Positions 1-7,240 of a stretch of DNA of 64,000 bases are shown here, piece by piece. Source of the DNA: Mycolicibacterium iranicum (GTDB lineage: Bacteria > Actinomycetota > Actinomycetes > Mycobacteriales > Mycobacteriaceae); the NCBI RefSeq assembly GCF_002101705.1, contig NZ_LQPC01000050.1, positions 1 through 64,000 on the forward strand. The letters run 5' to 3'. The first letter of the stretch is position 1; each line of letters begins with the position of its first letter. The notes under the pieces were generated by a model that saw only the letters and a list, made by a program, of their open reading frames with translations, had not been told where the DNA came from and made no database searches. The position numbers were made by a program, and so were the translations under genes.

Positions 1-1
1 G

Positions 2-69
2 GGAATTACGTGACGGCGGGTGAGGAATTACGTGACGGACAACCCCTCATACCTGGGGAATTACGTGAC
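2..69 (+). repeat. Three direct copies of a 13-bp motif, helically phased
   Basis: The motif GGAATTACGTGAC occurs exactly at 2-14, 24-36 and 57-69. Start-to-start distances are 22 and 33 bp, both multiples of 11, so all copies would lie on one face of the helix. They sit directly upstream of the small gene beginning at 96 or 135. The layout suggests an operator array for a regulator. The array may continue upstream of the window. Confidence 0.7.
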
Positions 70-95
70 TGCTGACACCAGTCTAGGGACGGGCG

Positions 96-479
96 GTGTC
101 TTGTTACGCCCGTGTTACGGCTATTCTTCGACGCATGCGGGACAGTGTGGTCTTCGCCCAGGTGAAGACGTTGCAGGGCATGCGCCGTACGGCGCGGGTG
201 TCGGCGGGCGCGTTGGAGATCCACGTGCGTGCCGTGGCGGACCGGATCGGGACGCCCTACCCGGCGTTCGTGCCTGACGAACGCCTCGATGCGATCGCCC
301 CCGGCCGTGTCACGACGATGGCCGCCATCGAGTTGTGCATGGCCGGAATGTGGTACCGCGCTTCCGACGGTTATGTCGTGGCAGACCTCGACCTGATCGA
401 ACATTTCGCGCAGCCGGTGCGCCGCCGCTGGCTGCGGGCGATCGGCCGGTTCTTCAAGGAGTACCTGCTTCCGGTCTAG
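96..479 (+). CDS. Small hypothetical protein downstream of repeat array
   Basis: I do not recognise this gene. The frame runs from a GTG at 96 (127 aa); an ATG at 135 would give 114 aa and is equally likely, since neither has a clear ribosome binding site. The protein is basic and helical, with no signal peptide or membrane segment. The stretch around residues 75-105 (helix, then a Gly-Met-Trp-Tyr turn, then DGYVVADLDLIEHF) resembles the winged-helix layout of small phage and actinobacterial DNA-associated proteins, but this is only an impression. Its 3' end overlaps the convergent efflux pump gene by 26 bp. The phased repeats at 2-69 lie where its promoter should be. Confidence 0.5.
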   Translation: MSCYARVTAILRRMRDSVVFAQVKTLQGMRRTARVSAGALEIHVRAVADRIGTPYPAFVPDERLDAIAPGRVTTMAAIELCMAGMWYRASDGYVVADLDLIEHFAQPVRRRWLRAIGRFFKEYLLPV

Positions 480-1713
480 CGTGCGGCGCGTCGAGGTCTC
501 GCAGACCGGGCAGGAACACTGCGACGATTCCGAGCGCCAGCATGGGCAGCGACAGGGCCAGGAACGTCGCATGCAGCCCCGTGGCGTCAGCCAGCGGACC
601 GGCCAGGATCAGGCCGAGCGGCCCCGCCGCGTAGGCGAGCGATCCCATCACGCCGACCACGCGGCCGCGCAGATGCTGCGGCGCCCGGGTCTGCATCACG
701 TAGTTGTAGATGGGCGCGATCGGCCCGTACACGAACCCGACGAGCGCACACAACGCGAGAATCACGGGAAGCGGCGGCAGGAACGCGATCACGGTCATCG
801 CCACGCCCAGCGTCAGCACCGCCGTCAGCATCACGGTGCGCCGCTTCATGTACTTCGACATCACCGCGTAGCCGAGCGCGCCGATCAACCCGCCGATGCT
901 CAACGCCATCAGCACCCAGCCGAGCTGGGCCGGCTCGTTGCGGTCGGTGAAGTATTTCGGGAACAGCACGCTCTCCATGGGCATGTAGAGCCCAGTGGCT
1001 GCGAGGTCGACGAAAGCCAGCGTGCGAAGGACCTTGTTGTTCCACACAAAGCGCAGGCCTTCGATGATTCCCGCCCACACGCCGTCGGACATCGCCGACG
1101 GATCGGGCTTGCCCGCACCCTCGAGCTTCAGTACGCCGATGGCGACGATCGACGTTCCGAACGCGGCGGCGGTCACCCACATCGTGTTGATGCCGCCGAG
1201 AGTGGCGATCAGCAGACCTCCGATGCCGGGCCCCACGATGTAGGCCAGGTTGAAAATCGCCTCGTACACGGAGTTGGCATGGTCAAGGGTCCAGCCGGCC
1301 TTCTGCGCCGCCTCGGGCAGCATCGTCTCGCGGGCTGTCAGCCCCGCGGGGTCGAAGAACGCACCGAGTGCGGCCAGGCCTGCCAGCACGGCGACGTTGA
1401 TGGCGTCGACACCGAATGTCAGCGCCAGGACGGGCACCGCGGCCACCGACACTGCCGACAGCGCGTCAGCGATCATCGACACCCGCCTGCGGCCGAGCTT
1501 GTCGACGGCGGCGCCGGCGAGCAGCGTCGCGGCGAGCAGCGGGAGCGTTCCCGCCATCGCCACGATGGACGCGTCCAGCGCAGAACCGTTGCGCTGCAAA
1601 ACCAACCAGGGGAACGCGACGATGGAGATGCCGTTGCCCGCCCCGGCCATCAGTGCGGCGAACAGGATCAGCAGCAGTGGGACGCGCCTACCGCGCGATT
1701 CTTCGTTCGTCAT
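454..1713 (-). CDS. tap: MFS multidrug efflux pump, Tap-like
   Basis: A 419-residue major facilitator of about 12 membrane segments, matching the MFS_3 drug-efflux group in length. Segments resembling M. tuberculosis Tap (Rv1258c) as I remember it include SIVAFPWLVLQR near the N-terminus, GRRRVSMIADALS in the first cytoplasmic loop, MESVLFPKYFTD mid-protein, and LRGRVVGVMGSLAYAAGPLG near the end. Tap exports drugs such as tetracycline and aminoglycosides by proton antiport. Its place beside udgB matches Rv1258c-Rv1259. The ATG at 1713 is chosen because the membrane core starts about 10 residues later. It lies 67 bp downstream of the same-strand lipoprotein gene. WhiB7 control is known for tap in other mycobacteria, but I see no clear WhiB7 promoter here. 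Confidence 0.85.
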   Translation of the reverse strand: MTNEESRGRRVPLLLILFAALMAGAGNGISIVAFPWLVLQRNGSALDASIVAMAGTLPLLAATLLAGAAVDKLGRRRVSMIADALSAVSVAAVPVLALTFGVDAINVAVLAGLAALGAFFDPAGLTARETMLPEAAQKAGWTLDHANSVYEAIFNLAYIVGPGIGGLLIATLGGINTMWVTAAAFGTSIVAIGVLKLEGAGKPDPSAMSDGVWAGIIEGLRFVWNNKVLRTLAFVDLAATGLYMPMESVLFPKYFTDRNEPAQLGWVLMALSIGGLIGALGYAVMSKYMKRRTVMLTAVLTLGVAMTVIAFLPPLPVILALCALVGFVYGPIAPIYNYVMQTRAPQHLRGRVVGVMGSLAYAAGPLGLILAGPLADATGLHATFLALSLPMLALGIVAVFLPGLRDLDAPHARPEAGTP

Positions 1714-1780
1714 GGGATATCGCCGGGAATGTAGCAGTGCCGCAAAGCACTTGACGACCGAGTTTTCGGCGACTAGCGGC

Positions 1781-2455
1781 TCACCATTGCGCGTCGACCT
1801 TGGCCGCGATCTGGTCGGCGATCCGCAACGCGGAGTCGCCGGGAGCGGCGCTGCAGGTGTTGACATCGACGATGACGTTGTTGCGGTGCACCAGCGCCCG
1901 CCCACAACCCCAGCCTGGCGCCGCGGCGTCCTGCTGCATGGCGACCGTGTTCAATCGGTTGTCCTCCCGGACGATCGGCCCCGGGTTCCAGCGTGAACCG
2001 CTCTGGGTGTGGGTGTACTCGTGGCAGGCCGGCCACTGCTGCACAGAGGCCTCGAAGAATTCGCCGGCCTTCTCCAGATAAGGAAACAGCACCACGGCCT
2101 GCTTGACGTACGTTTTCCAGCCCTCACCGTCATTGAGGCTCTGGTCGCGTTCCGCCTGGAAGCCGCTGTCGGCATAGACCTGCAACTCGGCCGCACCGTC
2201 GATCGCGAGGCATTCTCGTGGCTCCATGATGTCGCTGTGGTCCGACATCGCGGTCTGGGACTCGATGACCGTCATCGCGGGCACGCCCATCGTCGCGGCG
2301 GCCTCTTCGGGGCTGAGCAGGACGTCGCCGAGCTCACGTTCCACGAGGGGGCGGGGGATCATTGTCCTGGTCGGTTTGGCCGACTCCGCGCTGCTCGTGC
2401 TGGCGCATCCGGTGACCAGGATGCAGATGCCTGCTATCGCTGCCGCTCGTCGCAT
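1781..2455 (-). CDS. Lipoprotein with PknH-like sensor domain
   Basis: A 224-residue exported lipoprotein. Residues 1-16 form a signal peptide (MRRAAAIAGI start) ending in the lipobox VTGC, with Cys16 as the lipidated residue. The mature part carries four cysteines (in EPREC, WPACHE, GWGCGR, VNTCSA), the number expected for the two disulfides of the PknH extracellular sensor fold (LppH/LpqQ-type proteins). It would sit on the outer face of the membrane and bind an unknown ligand. A TTG four codons upstream is possible, but the ATG at 2455 has a GGGGG Shine-Dalgarno-like run five bases before it. It is upstream of and co-directional with tap. Confidence 0.8.
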   Translation of the reverse strand: MRRAAAIAGICILVTGCASTSSAESAKPTRTMIPRPLVERELGDVLLSPEEAAATMGVPAMTVIESQTAMSDHSDIMEPRECLAIDGAAELQVYADSGFQAERDQSLNDGEGWKTYVKQAVVLFPYLEKAGEFFEASVQQWPACHEYTHTQSGSRWNPGPIVREDNRLNTVAMQQDAAAPGWGCGRALVHRNNVIVDVNTCSAAPGDSALRIADQIAAKVDAQW

Positions 2456-2568
2456 GAATGCCCCCAATCGAAGTGCTGGGGATCAATGGTGAGCCAACTG
2501 CAGCGGCGCTCCGGTGAGGAAAGCGGCGTTTCGTGGTAACGATGAATAGTGCTTCTTGGTAACGAATC

Positions 2569-3417
2569 TTGACTCCCCTTCCGCATCCACGAACTGGTGA
2601 TCTTTTCGAGACCCCGGTGCAACCCGGTCATGGTTGGCCCGGTGATCCCGCGACGTCGCGCACCGCGGTGGCGTCCACTCCTGCCGACGTGGTGGAGCTG
2701 GCCGGGGCGGCCAGAACGCTCAAACAGGTCGACGCCGGGGTCTCGGTGTGTCGCGCCTGCCCGCGGCTGGTCGAGTGGCGCGAGGAGGCGGCCGCGGTCA
2801 AACGCAAGTCGTATGCGGATCAGCCCTATTGGGGAAGGCCGGCTCCCGGTTTCGGGGCGGCGCGGCCGCGGATCATGATCGTCGGTCTGGCGCCGGCCGC
2901 CCACGGCGCGAATCGGACGGGCCGTGTCTTCACCGGTGACCGTTCCGGCGACTTCCTGTTCGCGTCATTGCATCGCAGCGGGCTGGCGAATCAGGCGACG
3001 TGCACTGACAGTGCAGATGGATTGCAGCTCAACGGTGTTCGAGTGGCGGCGGCCGTGCGCTGCGCTCCTCCGGGTAACGCACCGCTGCCCGCCGAGCGGA
3101 CGACGTGTGCGCCCTGGCTCGACGCGGAGTGGCGGCTCACGGGCAACGGCGTGCGGGTGATTATCGCGTTGGGTGGGTTCGCGTGGCAGTCGGTGCTGGC
3201 GCTGATCCGCCGAACCGGCGGTACGGTGGGGACGCCGGCACCGAAGTTCGGCCACGGCACGCTGGCCACGTTGGCCACCGGGAGCACCGCCACCGGCACC
3301 GTGACGCTGCTCGGCTGCTTCCATCCCAGCCAGCAGAACACCTTCACCGGCCGGCTCACCCCCGCGATGATGGACGACATCTTCGCCACCGCCTGTGCGA
3401 TTTCGGCGGGAACGTAA
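2569..3417 (+). CDS. udgB: Family 5 uracil-DNA glycosylase UdgB
   Basis: A 282-residue Fe-S uracil-DNA glycosylase that removes uracil, and in this family also hypoxanthine and some other deaminated bases, from DNA. Family-5 motif A is intact (GLAPAAHGANRTGR, residues 107-120, then FTGDRSG), with no polar catalytic residue at the usual Asp/Asn position, as is normal for this family. Motif B is HPS near the C-terminus. Cys61, Cys64, Cys165 and Cys180 are the probable 4Fe-4S ligands. The start is a TTG at 2569; the residues after it (HPRTGDLF, GWPGDPATS) match the N-terminus I remember for Rv1259, supporting this weak start. No good Shine-Dalgarno is visible. Confidence 0.9.
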   Translation: MTPLPHPRTGDLFETPVQPGHGWPGDPATSRTAVASTPADVVELAGAARTLKQVDAGVSVCRACPRLVEWREEAAAVKRKSYADQPYWGRPAPGFGAARPRIMIVGLAPAAHGANRTGRVFTGDRSGDFLFASLHRSGLANQATCTDSADGLQLNGVRVAAAVRCAPPGNAPLPAERTTCAPWLDAEWRLTGNGVRVIIALGGFAWQSVLALIRRTGGTVGTPAPKFGHGTLATLATGSTATGTVTLLGCFHPSQQNTFTGRLTPAMMDDIFATACAISAGT

Positions 3418-3443
3418 TCCCACGGCGCGACGTTGCACTGTCA

Positions 3444-4493
3444 ATGCGTCTTTCTGTCCTCGATCTCGTTCCTGTGCGCTCCGACCAGAGCACTTCCGAT
3501 GCGATCGCCGCTTCGACGCTGCTGGCACAGGCGGCCGACCGGCTTGGATACACGCGATACTGGGTCGCCGAGCACCACAACATGCCGGCTGTCGCGGCGA
3601 CGAGTCCGCCGGTGCTGATTGCTCACCTCGCCGCCCACACGTCATCGGTGCGGCTGGGCTCGGGCGGGGTCATGTTGCCCAACCACGCACCGCTGGCCGT
3701 CGCCGAGCAGTTCGCGCTGCTCGAAGCCGCCCATCCTGGACGCATCGACCTCGGAATCGGACGTGCGCCGGGCTCGGATCCGGTCACCTCGCTGGCACTG
3801 CGCGGTGCCGCCGGACGCGACGAACGTGACATCGAGGCGTTTCCTGAGTACCTGGACGACGTCGTCAAACTCATGAGCAGTACAGGCGTGCGCGTACCGC
3901 TCCCGCGTGACCTGATGCGGGACAACTACATCCTCAAGGCCACCCCGGCCGCCGTGACAGAACCCAAACTGTGGTTGCTGGGGTCGTCGATGTACTCCGC
4001 GCGACTCGCAGCGGCCAAGGGCCTGCCGTACGTATTCGCCCACCACTTCGCCGGTCAGGGCACCATCGAGGCGCTGCAGTTCTATCGCGAGAACTTCCGG
4101 CCCAGCGAGCTGGCGCCCGAACCCGTGACGTTCCTCACGGTGAATGCCGTCGTCGCCGAGACCCGCGACGAGGCACTGCGTTTGATCCTGCCCAATCTGC
4201 AGATGATGGCACGGCTCCGTACCGGACAGCCTCTGATTCCGATCGATCTCGTCGAGGACGCGGAGGCCACCGATCTCGGCCCGCGCGCGCAGTCCGTGAT
4301 CGACGGAGGATTGCGCCAGGCCGTCGTCGGCTCGCCCGCCGAGGCTGCCGACCAGGTGCGGGCACTGGCCGAACACTTCGGCGTCGACGAGGTGATGGTT
4401 CACCCGGTCGCCTCGGCTCACCGCGGTGTCGATCCTGCGACCGCGCCGGCGCGTGAGGCCACGCTGGAGCTGCTCGCCAAAGAGTTGTTCTAG
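3444..4493 (+). CDS. Luciferase-like flavin monooxygenase, MsnO8 type
   Basis: A 349-residue member of the bacterial luciferase-like (LLM) flavin enzymes, FMN- or F420-dependent TIM-barrel oxidoreductases. The N-terminal pattern LSVLDLVPVRSDQS, the YWVAEHHNMP segment and LGSGGVMLPNHAPLAVAEQF are typical of the MsnO8 subgroup. The ATG at 3444 begins 26 bp after udgB, so the two are probably co-transcribed. Its last codon overlaps the convergent Ddn-type gene by 4 bp. The substrate cannot be told from sequence. The frame stays open upstream through udgB, but that part is a shadow of udgB. Confidence 0.85.
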   Translation: MRLSVLDLVPVRSDQSTSDAIAASTLLAQAADRLGYTRYWVAEHHNMPAVAATSPPVLIAHLAAHTSSVRLGSGGVMLPNHAPLAVAEQFALLEAAHPGRIDLGIGRAPGSDPVTSLALRGAAGRDERDIEAFPEYLDDVVKLMSSTGVRVPLPRDLMRDNYILKATPAAVTEPKLWLLGSSMYSARLAAAKGLPYVFAHHFAGQGTIEALQFYRENFRPSELAPEPVTFLTVNAVVAETRDEALRLILPNLQMMARLRTGQPLIPIDLVEDAEATDLGPRAQSVIDGGLRQAVVGSPAEAADQVRALAEHFGVDEVMVHPVASAHRGVDPATAPAREATLELLAKELF

Positions 4494-4948
4494 GTCCTCG
4501 GGGTGAGCCGGACGAGCGGAATCCTGCGCGTCGTTCGTTTCTGGTAACCGTCGTAGCGGTTCGAGTTGCCGTCGTTGACGATCTTCCACAGCCGCGGATA
4601 GTCGGGGTCGTCCGCAAGCACCGGTGTCGCCGTCACCGCCAATCTCTTTGGCCCGAGGTTGATTTCGACGTCCGGATCGGCCTTGAGATTGTGGTACCAG
4701 CCCGGCGCCTTGGGGTCACCGCCCTTCGAGGCGACGACGTAGTAGCTGCCGCCGTCGGGAAAGTAGGACAGCGTATTCGTACGCTGTTTCCCGGTCTTCG
4801 CGCCGACCGTGTGCAGGAGCAGCGAGGGTGGCACACCGGGCAGGGGGATGCGGTGCCCAACACGTCCGTCGGTGCTCTTGTAGATCTTGTCGTGCATCAT
4901 CAGCAGGCGATAGCCGATGTTCTGTTCGACCCAGAGTGCGATGCCCAT
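4490..4948 (-). CDS. Ddn-family F420-dependent nitroreductase/quinone reductase
   Basis: A 152-residue deazaflavin (F420)-dependent oxidoreductase of the Ddn/Rv1261c family. These split-barrel proteins use reduced F420 to reduce menaquinone-like quinones or nitro compounds. Family features are LLHTVGAKTGKQRTN, then YYVVASKGGDPKAPGWYHNL, then DPDVEINLG. Length matches the family. It lies 3 bp downstream of the HIT gene on the same strand, an arrangement matching Rv1261c-Rv1262c. Ends are convergent and overlapping with the LLM gene. Confidence 0.9.
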   Translation of the reverse strand: MGIALWVEQNIGYRLLMMHDKIYKSTDGRVGHRIPLPGVPPSLLLHTVGAKTGKQRTNTLSYFPDGGSYYVVASKGGDPKAPGWYHNLKADPDVEINLGPKRLAVTATPVLADDPDYPRLWKIVNDGNSNRYDGYQKRTTRRIPLVRLTPRT

Positions 4949-4951
4949 GGG

Positions 4952-5389
4952 TCAATAGTTCTCCGGGGCGTCGACTCGCGCCAGGGCCTCGCGCAGCAGG
5001 CGGCCGGTCTCCTCGCGATCGGCGTCGCGGCGCACCAGCATCCCCTTGGCGAACGACAGCTTGTCGCCGTCACGGCGCGGAACGACGTGCAGGTGGATGT
5101 GAAACACCGTCTGAAATGCCGCTTTGCCGTCGTTGATGGCAATGTTGTTGCCGTCGGCGTGTAGACCCGACACCCGGGCGGCCTTGGCGATGCGCTGGCC
5201 GATGGCCGTCATGCGACCCAGGGTTTCCGCCGGTGTGTCGGTCAGATCGACGGTGTGGGCCTTCGGGATCACCAGCGTGTGGCCCCGCGTGAACGGACGG
5301 ATGTCGAGGATGGCGAGATAGTCGTCGTCTTCGTAGATCGTGATGGCGGGCGCCTCACCGGCGACGATGGCGCAGAACACGCAGGGCAT
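4952..5389 (-). CDS. HIT-family nucleotide hydrolase
   Basis: A 145-residue histidine-triad protein. The catalytic motif HIHLHVVPR contains His97, His99 and His101. Cys3 and Cys6 (CVFC) match the zinc-binding group of bacterial HIT proteins, which hydrolyse or transfer AMP from adenosine phosphoramidates or dinucleotides. It corresponds to Rv1262c by content and context. The ATG at 5389 is the only reasonable start because CVFC follows at once. The gene is followed by the Ddn-type gene 3 bp later, so they are likely one transcript. Confidence 0.92.
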   Translation of the reverse strand: MPCVFCAIVAGEAPAITIYEDDDYLAILDIRPFTRGHTLVIPKAHTVDLTDTPAETLGRMTAIGQRIAKAARVSGLHADGNNIAINDGKAAFQTVFHIHLHVVPRRDGDKLSFAKGMLVRRDADREETGRLLREALARVDAPENY

Positions 5390-5398
5390 GCCGCCACG

Positions 5399-5872
5399 CT
5401 AGTTCACATTCTGTGCCGCCCACTCGCCCAGGCTGCGGTCGCGCTCTTCGGCCGAGACGTCCTCGACCCGTGTCATCACGGTCCACCGGACTCCGAACGG
5501 GTCGCGGAGGGAGGCGAACCGGTCACCGGTGGCGAAGTCCTGCGGCGCCTCACGCACCGTCGCGCCGGCCTTCTGTGCCCGCGCCACCACGTCGTCGACG
5601 TCGGGGCAGTAGAGCGCGATCGAGTACGTCACGGTGTCACTGCCGGTCGCGGGAGCAGTGATTCCGTAGGCGTCCGCCGGGTCGCCGAGTTGCAGGCGGC
5701 CGGTGCCGAAGTCGAGCTCGGCGTGGGCGACGGTGCCGTCCGGGCCGTCCATCTTCTCGACGAGCGTCGCGCCGAATACCTGTGTGTAGAAGTCGATCGC
5801 GGCAGCGGCGCCCGCGACGCACAGGAACGGGGTGAGGCTGGTGTATCCCGCGGGAATCGGTTGAACAGACAT
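5399..5872 (-). CDS. Glyoxalase/VOC-family protein
   Basis: A 157-residue vicinal-oxygen-chelate fold protein (PhnB/YdeM-like glyoxalase branch). It opens with GYTSLTPFLCVAGAAAAIDFY and has the paired beta-alpha-beta modules of the fold; RDPFGVRWTVMTRVED near the end is typical of the family. Function within the superfamily (lyase, dioxygenase, resistance protein or stress protein) cannot be told. The ATG at 5872 is chosen over one 21 codons upstream because that longer reading would overlap the divergent AraC gene. Only 26 bp separate the two starts, so the AraC protein is a candidate regulator. Confidence 0.8.
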   Translation of the reverse strand: MSVQPIPAGYTSLTPFLCVAGAAAAIDFYTQVFGATLVEKMDGPDGTVAHAELDFGTGRLQLGDPADAYGITAPATGSDTVTYSIALYCPDVDDVVARAQKAGATVREAPQDFATGDRFASLRDPFGVRWTVMTRVEDVSAEERDRSLGEWAAQNVN

Positions 5873-5898
5873 GCCTTGAGTTTCGTAGGCTGCTAGAC

Positions 5899-6735
5899 GT
5901 GGGTGCTTGGAAAAACCCGACATCCGGGCAACCACTGCTCGGCGTGGTCGGCCGGCCGGTCAGTTCCTCGGTCTTCGATCTGCGGCGGTGGCCGCCCAGT
6001 TCCGAGAGCAGCCCCTACGTTGAGCATTTCTGGTCCGTCACATGGGATCTGCGCGGTGTGGCGCCGTTCGACAGCTCGGTCATCACCTTCCCGTCCATGC
6101 ACATCACCCATGAATGGGGTTCCGACGTTGAGCGGCATGGCTTTTCGCTGCCGAACACGCTGGTGCACGGCGTGGTCGAACGGGTTTTCCAGACCACGAT
6201 CAGCGAGCAGGGTTGGGTCGTCGGAGCACGCTTGCGGCCCGGTGGGTTCACGGCGCGTTTCGGCGGTGATGCTTCGACGATGACGGGGCGAGTGCGACCG
6301 GTCGACACCGCACTATTCGGGGTGCCGGTCGATCTCGACGACGATGTCGACAGCGCAGCGGCGCGCCTCGATCGGCTCATCGCGCAGGCAGACCGGCCGG
6401 ATGACACGTATCCGGCGCTGACCGCCCTCGTCGACCGGATCCGCGACGACACCGACATTCATCGCGTGGAGCAGGTGATGAGCCACTCGCCGTGGAGCGA
6501 GCGGACCACCCAGCGCGTCTTCCGGCGCTATGTCGGCGTCCCCGTGAAGTGGGTCCTGTGCCGGTACCGCCTACAGAACGCGGCGCTGGAGATCGAAACC
6601 GGTCCGGAGTTGGACTTCGCCGAACTCGCCGTTCGGCTCGGCTGGTACGACCAGGCGCACTTCATCAACGACTTCCGGGCGATGCTGGGAACCACGCCGG
6701 GGGAGTACGCCGCTAAGTACGGGCCTCGGTCGTGA
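5899..6735 (+). CDS. AraC-family transcriptional regulator
   Basis: A 278-residue regulator. The N-terminal ligand-sensing part (about residues 20-165; VEHFWSVTWDLRG, RPGGFTARFGGDA) matches the DUF6597-type domain common in actinobacterial AraC proteins. The C-terminal pair of helix-turn-helix motifs ends in DFAELAVRLGWYDQAHFINDFRAMLGTTPGEY, the standard AraC signature. The start is the GTG at 5899. A possible -10 hexamer TAGGCT at 5886-5891 lies seven bases before it, so the mRNA may be leaderless. It is divergent from the glyoxalase gene with a 26-bp gap, which usually means auto- and cross-regulation. Its 3' end overlaps the convergent DNA glycosylase gene by 23 bp. Confidence 0.88.
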   Translation: MGAWKNPTSGQPLLGVVGRPVSSSVFDLRRWPPSSESSPYVEHFWSVTWDLRGVAPFDSSVITFPSMHITHEWGSDVERHGFSLPNTLVHGVVERVFQTTISEQGWVVGARLRPGGFTARFGGDASTMTGRVRPVDTALFGVPVDLDDDVDSAAARLDRLIAQADRPDDTYPALTALVDRIRDDTDIHRVEQVMSHSPWSERTTQRVFRRYVGVPVKWVLCRYRLQNAALEIETGPELDFAELAVRLGWYDQAHFINDFRAMLGTTPGEYAAKYGPRS

Positions 6736-7216
6736 TCCGACGCCACGCGGCCAGTTTCGCGTCGAAGGACATGGTCTGCGCAGGACTGGTCGAGGGCAAC
6801 CGGGTGTATTCCAAGCGGGCGGGCGCAGTGACCAGCCGACGGTAGTTCTTCTCGGCGGCCGCGCCGTTGAAGTAGACGTGGGTGATCGTCGGATAGGCGG
6901 CGAAGAGCCGCTCGAAGTCGTTGGCCACCATACTGTCCGGCTCCACGGCGGAATCGAGGCTGCCGATCCGCCGGCAGTGCTTCAGCACATCCCACACAGC
7001 CACCTCGGCCGCCGTCAGGGCAGTGACGCGGTCATCGTAGGGTGCGGCGGCGTCGAAGCCGAAAAGCGCAGCGGTGAGGCGCCAGAACGCGTTGCGCTCG
7101 TAGGCGTAGTAGCGCTGCGCCTGCAGTGAGGCCACACCGGGCATGTTGCCGAGGATCAAGATGCGGGCGCCGGGGGCGACGAGCGGCGGGAAGCTCTCCA
7201 GCATCGGTGACGTCAT
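6713..7216 (-). CDS. Family 6-type DNA glycosylase (hypoxanthine-DNA glycosylase)
   Basis: A 167-residue protein of the uracil-DNA glycosylase fold. Motif A (ILILGNMPGVASLQAQRYYA) with the following RNAFWRL is diagnostic of the family-6 hypoxanthine-DNA glycosylases, which excise deaminated adenine. The C-terminal LPSTSPA is the motif-2 loop. Assignment between hypoxanthine glycosylase and the related Mug group rests on the YYAYERNAFW block. The ATG at 7216 is eight bases from a palindromic -10 element shared with the divergent cyclase gene. With udgB it is the second UDG-superfamily repair enzyme within 4 kb. Confidence 0.82.
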   Translation of the reverse strand: MTSPMLESFPPLVAPGARILILGNMPGVASLQAQRYYAYERNAFWRLTAALFGFDAAAPYDDRVTALTAAEVAVWDVLKHCRRIGSLDSAVEPDSMVANDFERLFAAYPTITHVYFNGAAAEKNYRRLVTAPARLEYTRLPSTSPAQTMSFDAKLAAWRRITTEART

Positions 7217-7224
7217 GAGGCGAC

Positions 7225-7232
7225 CGTATACG
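7225..7232. promoter_or_regulatory. Symmetrical divergent -10 element (CGTATACG)
   Basis: The 24-bp gap between the glycosylase ATG (7216) and the cyclase GTG (7241) contains the palindrome CGTATACG. Exactly eight bases separate it from each start codon. Read on either strand it supplies a TATACG -10 hexamer at the distance expected for a leaderless transcript. Any -35 elements would lie inside the opposite gene. Confidence 0.5.
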
Positions 7233-7240
7233 TTGGGCAC

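Noticed and set aside
481..1734. Long open frame on the plus strand opposite tap
   Set aside because: Its residues are Arg/Gln/His/Asp-rich low-complexity sequence typical of antisense frames in high-GC DNA, and the minus-strand frame encodes a clear transporter. The same reasoning removed the long antisense frames opposite the cyclase, oppA, cysNC, the amine oxidase and the M50 gene.
1714..1780. WhiB7-type promoter upstream of tap
   Set aside because: tap is WhiB7-controlled elsewhere, but I could not find the characteristic AT-rich block just before a good -10 here. Only a weak TACATT is visible, so it is not listed.
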